From Liolophura sinensis (lineage: Eukaryota; Mollusca; Polyplacophora; Chitonida; Chitonidae), in NCBI RefSeq assembly GCF_032854445.1, contig NC_088302.1:18721338-18785337 (forward strand): 64,000 nt of DNA. The letters run 5' to 3'. Within the stretch, counting starts at the first letter, position 1. The number at the start of each line of letters is the position of its first letter. Below the pieces are notes generated by a model. That model was not told the DNA's origin, searched no databases, and saw only the letters and a list, made by a program, of their open reading frames with translations. Below are positions 59,515 to 64,000 of this stretch, piece after piece. A program made the position numbers and the translations under genes.

Positions 59515-59949
59515 TCAGAACTCAAAAGTCGACTGGAAAGCATAGTTTGAGAGCAGTTGACCTTCAGCTAAGACTTTTGACTTGATAAATCCCTGAGAAG
59601 ATACGGGGAATATTTTCGTTCTCTCTTTCCTACCTTGGTCGCCTCTGGTCTCACTGTAGGCATTGTCATGTTTAAGATCGCATTCAATGCTCCAGCACTT
59701 GTGCCGGACACTCTCTTCAGTAACCCAGCTACTTGGTTCACTTCCGCTTCCTGAAATCAAACTGGAGTAGCTTTGTTCACACTTTTCATGTATATTGTCT
59801 ACAGTACCATCCTTGTTGTAGAGTTTATAGTTTCAGCGTAATAATTTTACACACTCTTTTTCATGGTCTATGGCTGTTTCCCAACTGTTAGAAATGTCTC
59901 CACATTCAAATAGTTTTTGGTTTTCGTCTCTTTTTTCATTTAGCGCCAT
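59515..59949 (-). pseudogene. Coding-like frame of 144 codons broken by one TGA
   Basis: ATG at 59949 begins MALNEKRDENQKLFECGDIS ... HEKECVKLLR, then TGA at 59835-59833, then the same frame runs 105 more codons (NYKLYNKDGTVDNIHEKCEQ ... CWSIECDLKHDNAYSETRGD ... STFEF) to TGA at 59517. Codons are strongly RNY-like. Within it, a 117-bp stretch (59634-59750) has a strong acceptor and donor and is also open in another frame. Possibilities: a decayed single-exon gene, a terminal exon, or a mobile-element relic. No family recognised. Confidence 0.33.
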
Positions 59950-59960
59950 CGTTTGGAGAC

Positions 59961-61104
59961 TACAGAGCCAATGACTAATGAAGGGAAATGAATAGATTTC
60001 ACAAATGTTGTGCAACAGTTAAATATAGAAAATTTAAAAACGAACAAGGCAACTTGTGTACTCTGTTGGGTTCCTTCCAGTGACAATTGCTTTTGCTGTG
60101 TTTTTATCGAAATAAACGACCGTTCCTTTTAGACCCGACACGAAAAGGCAAGTTATGTAATGCTGGACGTACTTTACGTACGATGCCTATTTAACGTCAG
60201 GAGAAGACATTCTCAACCAAAGACTTGACTTTCTTGTCCTCATTATAAATTAGAAAATACATTCGGATATATTGACTAGCTCTGTACCATTTAAGACATC
60301 TTGTGACCTTCCGTGAGGCCTTATGGATCTCCTGGTTAAATTACACAGACTGGTAAAAAATCATTGGTAGCACGAAAGATGCAAAAGATCTTCCATAGGG
60401 ATTCACTCTTTGTTATTTTTAACGAAGTCTTACGGAAAAGGCAGTAACTGACTTTGAGGGACATTTGGAGATGCTCCTTGAAGATTTAGCGCCATCTAAG
60501 GCAGACGACAGACCCAGGGAATTAAGGGAGGTAAGACAGCTGTCGCCAGTACCGTCCAACCGTTAAGAACTACGAACAAGAGAATATGCATGTTGTCTTT
60601 GTGCATTATTCTATTCTGGGATTTGGAACTGTCGTTTCCAATAAAAAAAAGCTGTGTTGCGTAATATTATAACCATTTAATGTTGAGAGTTTCACAAATG
60701 TGTGACAGGCAGACATTCAGAAGACAAAAGATTGTTGTTAGTCTCCATTTAAAATTGCCACCATCCAAATCGAAGAGAGATGTGATTATTTGTCCCTTGT
60801 GAGATATTCACTGGCCTTATCTGTTTGTCTGGGATTATTTCATATCCTTGAAGTGTAAGAGCAAACGTTATACAGCCATTGCAGCACAACTGACTTCTCC
60901 TTGGTAGTGTTAACTCTGCCTTTCATGATTTGCGAACTAACTCAAAATAAAGGTATATGTCGTCGTGCAACGCACTGCTTCCAACAGTTTTGAGAAAACA
61001 ATGAATTTGCTCTAAATTTCTTTAGAAAGAGCCATGAGGTCGTCTATTTTTTCACGTGGCACTTTGTCTCCCGTACTTAGGTCTTAGCCATATTTAAGTT
61101 CTTT
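59961..61104. other. Intergenic, no supported gene
   Basis: On minus, 60434-60495 reads MALNLQGASPNVPQSQLLPF up to a GTAAGA donor, preceded by a CCTTAG acceptor-like word. Its start shares a 13-base ATTTAGCGCCATC word with the 59949 start. Too little to call. Confidence 0.35.
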
Positions 61105-61327
61105 TTTACGCCGTATTCAAGAGACGGGGGCCAGCATTATGATGGGAGGAAACCGGGCAGACCCCTGGGGAAGCCCACGACAATCCACAGGTTGCTGGCA
61201 GATCTTCCCACGCACGACCGGACAGGAAGCCAGCATGAGCTGGGCTTTAACTCACTGTAATCGCAATGACGAGAGGCTCCTGGGTCATTGCGCCACTCAA
61301 GCTTGCTAACCACCCCAGAGGCCCCCT
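61105..61327 (-). mobile_element. SINE family 1, full length
   Basis: TTTACGCCGTATTCAAGAGA, GGGGCCAGCATTATGATGGG, CCACGACAATCCACAGGTTG, AAGCCAGCATGAGCTGGGCT and CTAACCACCCCAGAGGCCCC, in reverse. About 220 bp, with a short deletion in the 3' body. Confidence 0.9.
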
Positions 61328-61414
61328 TTGGCCGCATTCAACCGTAACAGTCACTCAAATTATCATCAAGCAGTCATGTTTGCTATTATGCATCTTTAGA
61401 ACATATCAGGATAT

Positions 61415-61737
61415 GATTTATTTATTTACTTATTTGGCTGTCGCCTAAAGCCAAACTTAATATTTTTTGCTTATATGATGGCGCATAATTTTATGGGTGG
61501 AGAAATTCAGAATGGCTGCGAAAATGACCGAACTGTGGGAAATTACGGACGAAGCTTCTCACGTGTGACATACAGATATACACTCAATGCTGATGGAAGA
61601 CAAGTGATCTTCAACAAACATTAGGCAGCGTAAACGGCTACACGATCGTTGTCACAACCGGCTTTGAACCCGCACCTTGTGTGTCCTAGAGACTGAAAGG
61701 CTATCGCCTCTAACCACTACACTACGGCTCTCTCGCA
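61415..61737 (-). mobile_element. SINE family 3, tRNA-like head
   Basis: In reverse the head reads GAGCCGTAGTGTAGTGGTTA (A box) and GGTGCGGGTTCAAAGCCGGT (B box). The body includes the complements of GTGACATACAGATATACACT and GATGGAAGACAAGTGATCTT, and the tail matches TTTATTTACTTATTTGG. About 320 bp. Confidence 0.82.
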
Positions 61738-61799
61738 GCACATGATATGATTGTGATATAGGCCAAGTTATATATACGATTTGAGATGTCACGTTAATT

Positions 61800-62035
61800 A
61801 GTGCTTGCGATGCCATGTCACATACCATTCCAGACGCCTTGCCATGTGCCATTTCAGATAACATGTCTTATACCATTTCAGATGCCATGCCGTGTACCAT
61901 TTCAGATGTGATGCCAGATGGCCTATTCCATTTCAGATAGCAGGTCATACACCATTTCAGATAGTTTGTCATACACCATTTCAGATAGCAGGTCATACAC
62001 CATTTCAGATAGCATGCCATAATACCATTCAAGAT
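61800..62035. repeat. 24-bp minisatellite, about nine to ten units
   Basis: Units of CATTTCAGATAGCAGGTCAT plus ACAC, most regular at 61925-62015 and more diverged (CATTTCAGATGCCATGCCGT) before that. Confidence 0.92.
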
Positions 62036-62746
62036 GACGTTCCATGAGCCTCTACGCTAGGACTGGCCAAAGAGAAAATTCATACTAACTTATCACAACG
62101 TTCTTCATACATTTCGTGTTAATTTCGACAAAGTTTTCAAGAAATGTATCTAGTTCCGGCCATGCATGTTACTGACTGAGCAGATCTGAAGAATCTCGTT
62201 TAGGATCTAGCACCATGTATGAGCATCCGGAGAGCCAGCCCATTAAGGGAGATAAGACACATTTCACTAATAATGAGGAACGTATTGCCATAGATTAAAG
62301 CATCTAAAAACAGAGGAATATTTATAGCGTCACTTTACATTTTTTTTTGCTGAATGGATTTAGCCCCCATTAACTCGGGCAAATTACCAGTTGTTTTAGA
62401 CGTGACAGGAACAGTTAAGTTGCGTAATACCGCCGAACGTTGATCGTTTAATGCTGGCATAATTAACAATTTTTGTGTCAGACTGACGTTCAGAAGCAAA
62501 AGGGTTGTTCCGATGTCTTAATTGTAATTACCAGCATGGAGGTCCGAGAGAACTGTGTTTATTTGTCCCATGTGAGGCATTGGCTGGCGTTATCTGTCTG
62601 ATAGGCGTGCTGCCATGGCTGCGAAGTCTAAGTGTCTTGTGTAAGCTGTGTCCAGCAACATCTACTGTAACATACCTGCCTTAATAGCAAATGATTTTAC
62701 GAAGGGACATGGTCTCCAAGCGGTCCTAATACACCCTCGTACTGTC
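62036..62746. other. Intergenic, nothing recognised
   Basis: No gene or repeat identified. Confidence 0.45.
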
Positions 62747-62975
62747 TAAAAACGAGTCTGTTAAATTAACAGAATAGTGTATTTTCTGAGTGAAGGGAGA
62801 ATAGACTGTGTTATTGCTGCAACGATTATGTTATTTGTGACACACTTGTTCTACTATTCCAACAGAAAACTTTTGTTAATGTAAAGGAGTACTGTGTTGT
62901 CTGGAGCATAATACTATGTTGCAATAACATAACCCGTTGCAGCTGTATTCAAAAAACATGTAATATTATGTCAAA
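62747..62975. mobile_element. Probable decayed MITE family D relative
   Basis: CTAAAAACGAGTCTGTTAAA, AATTAACAGAATAGTG and ATACTATGTTGCAATAACAT resemble words of the 40.5-kb MITE (CTGTTAA, AACAGAA, ATAATACTCTG, AACATAA), but clean termini are not seen. Confidence 0.4.
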
Positions 62976-63043
62976 TTTAAGAGATTAGTTTTCTGATTGG
63001 AATTTATCGGGAAGACATACAGGCATACGATTACATACGTAAT

Positions 63044-63121
63044 CGTACCATCGTACTATTGTACGATACCGCGAAGCGATGTCTATGGAATGGAGCGATG
63101 GCACGATAGTACGATGATGGC
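63044..63121. repeat. Imperfect inverted repeat
   Basis: CGTACCATCGTACTATTGTA and GATAGTACGATGATGG form imperfect arms around about 40 bp. A small foldback of unknown origin. Confidence 0.6.
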
Positions 63122-63699
63122 CTAATCCGACTTCCATACCTGACCTTTTTTCGTTGAACTGCATGGACGAAGAGGAAAGCCTCATGCACCATGCCAACAA
63201 GTTTGTGATAATGTTTACTTATTTGGAGAGAGTACAGTATCCGCTGAATGGCTCATTTCGTAATGTATAGGTATCTTGAGTTCCTTTAGTCAGCTAGGGC
63301 TTCTGTAACCCAACTGGAGGTTATACGAAAAGCTCAATGATGAAAGTGGTAAGACGCTGGCGTGCCTATATACGGGGATAAACGAAGAGACTAAAAGCCA
63401 TGCACTCTCATCACAGTGTTACCACTTTTCAGTTCATTTCAAGTAGACAATGGCAATGTTTTCGACCAAAGGGCCACAAATAATCAAATAAGTGCAATAC
63501 TAACATCCCCGCTACAGGGGTTATGCGCTATTAAATTGAGTGAATTTACAATGAATTGAGATTGTGGGAGGGATTATTACCAAGCCAATAGTGCTTAGCC
63601 AGTCTAAGCATCCTTCACATTAAACATCAAGGCGCTTCGATCATTTGCCGCCGGCTAATGACAACATAAACTGGAGAGTTCTCGCACGCAACCTAGACA

Positions 63700-64000
63700 A
63701 AGGTCTGTGAAGACGCATATCCATGTTATAGACTCCGCTATCCCGGGTGCAGGGCAGACTGTGGCATTATCAGGAAAAAATGGTTGTTCTGCTAAAACAA
63801 AGGGAATGTAAGAAGGTCTAAGAGGGACAGTAAAGTACAGTTTTATTGATCTATGTAGTACATAGATCAAAAGACGTATGTCCATACTATAGGCACTTCT
63901 AACCCGTATACAGGACTACGTTTACGGCAAGGCTTTAAGGACAGATTAAGACGTTTTTGTTTTGAGGAAAAAAATGGTTTTGTACAAACAGGGAATGAAA
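63700..64000. repeat. Tandem duplication running off the right edge
   Basis: GAAGACGCATATCCATGTTA ... CCCGGGTGCAGG ... GGAAAAAATGGTTGTTCTG near 63710-63790 recurs as AAAGACGTATGTCCATACTA ... CCCGTATACAGG ... GGAAAAAAATGGTTTTGTAC at 63868-63990. Period about 160-190 bp; the second copy is incomplete in the window. Confidence 0.75.
63845..63869. repeat. 25-bp hairpin
   Basis: TTGATCTATGTA, one base, then TACATAGATCAA: a perfect 12-bp stem between the two tandem duplicates. Confidence 0.85.

Overview
This is animal nuclear DNA, almost certainly lophotrochozoan and most likely from a mollusc. The evidence is short GT-AG exons in long AT-rich introns, many tRNA-derived SINEs with TTTA/ACTC-type tails, abundant ACATGTA words and several TA-flanked MITE families. 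Species cannot be fixed from the sequence alone. Nothing prokaryotic, viral or organellar was recognised.

The one gene recognised with confidence is a CREB-regulated transcription coactivator (CRTC) on the minus strand. Ten coding exons were reconstructed from the ATG at 37404 down to 1586. Every junction has a GT donor and AG acceptor with matching phase, giving 475 codons. They cover the CREB-binding coiled coil, the SIK/14-3-3 phospho-switch ([10 protein letters not shown]), the [17 protein letters not shown] and SLPDLTN blocks, a Gln/His-rich stretch, and the SPTSP ... DAYYLQQ ... FEQFSM segment. The C-terminal transactivation domain is not found in 1-1585 and should lie beyond the left edge. 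Intron 4 is about 23.3 kb and falls inside the codon just before the SIK site. A CTCF-like motif and an inverted CCAAT box sit about 65-115 bp upstream of the ATG.

Layout: 1-37.4 kb is CRTC exons and introns, with MITEs, SINEs and a few orphan exon-like islands (10.0-10.8, 25.5 and 31.1 kb). From 37.5 to 64 kb is gene-poor DNA dominated by repeats: SINE-dense 46-51 kb with a dispersed duplication whose left copy carries an extra SINE, a 106-bp TA palindrome at 51.1 kb, an inverted-repeat element containing a CRE at 52.4 kb, a 46-bp minisatellite at 54.2-55.25 kb, a 24-bp minisatellite at 61.8-62.0 kb, and a tandem duplication running off the right edge. Several short coding-like stretches (43.7, 53.65, 57.0-57.4, 59.5-59.95 kb) match no family I recognise; two have a single in-frame TGA and may be decayed genes.

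No multi-gene system is visible. The most informative items are the CRTC gene model, its orphan exons and upstream motifs, and the layered history of the mobile elements. All repeat boundaries come from reading by eye and are approximate to a few bases.
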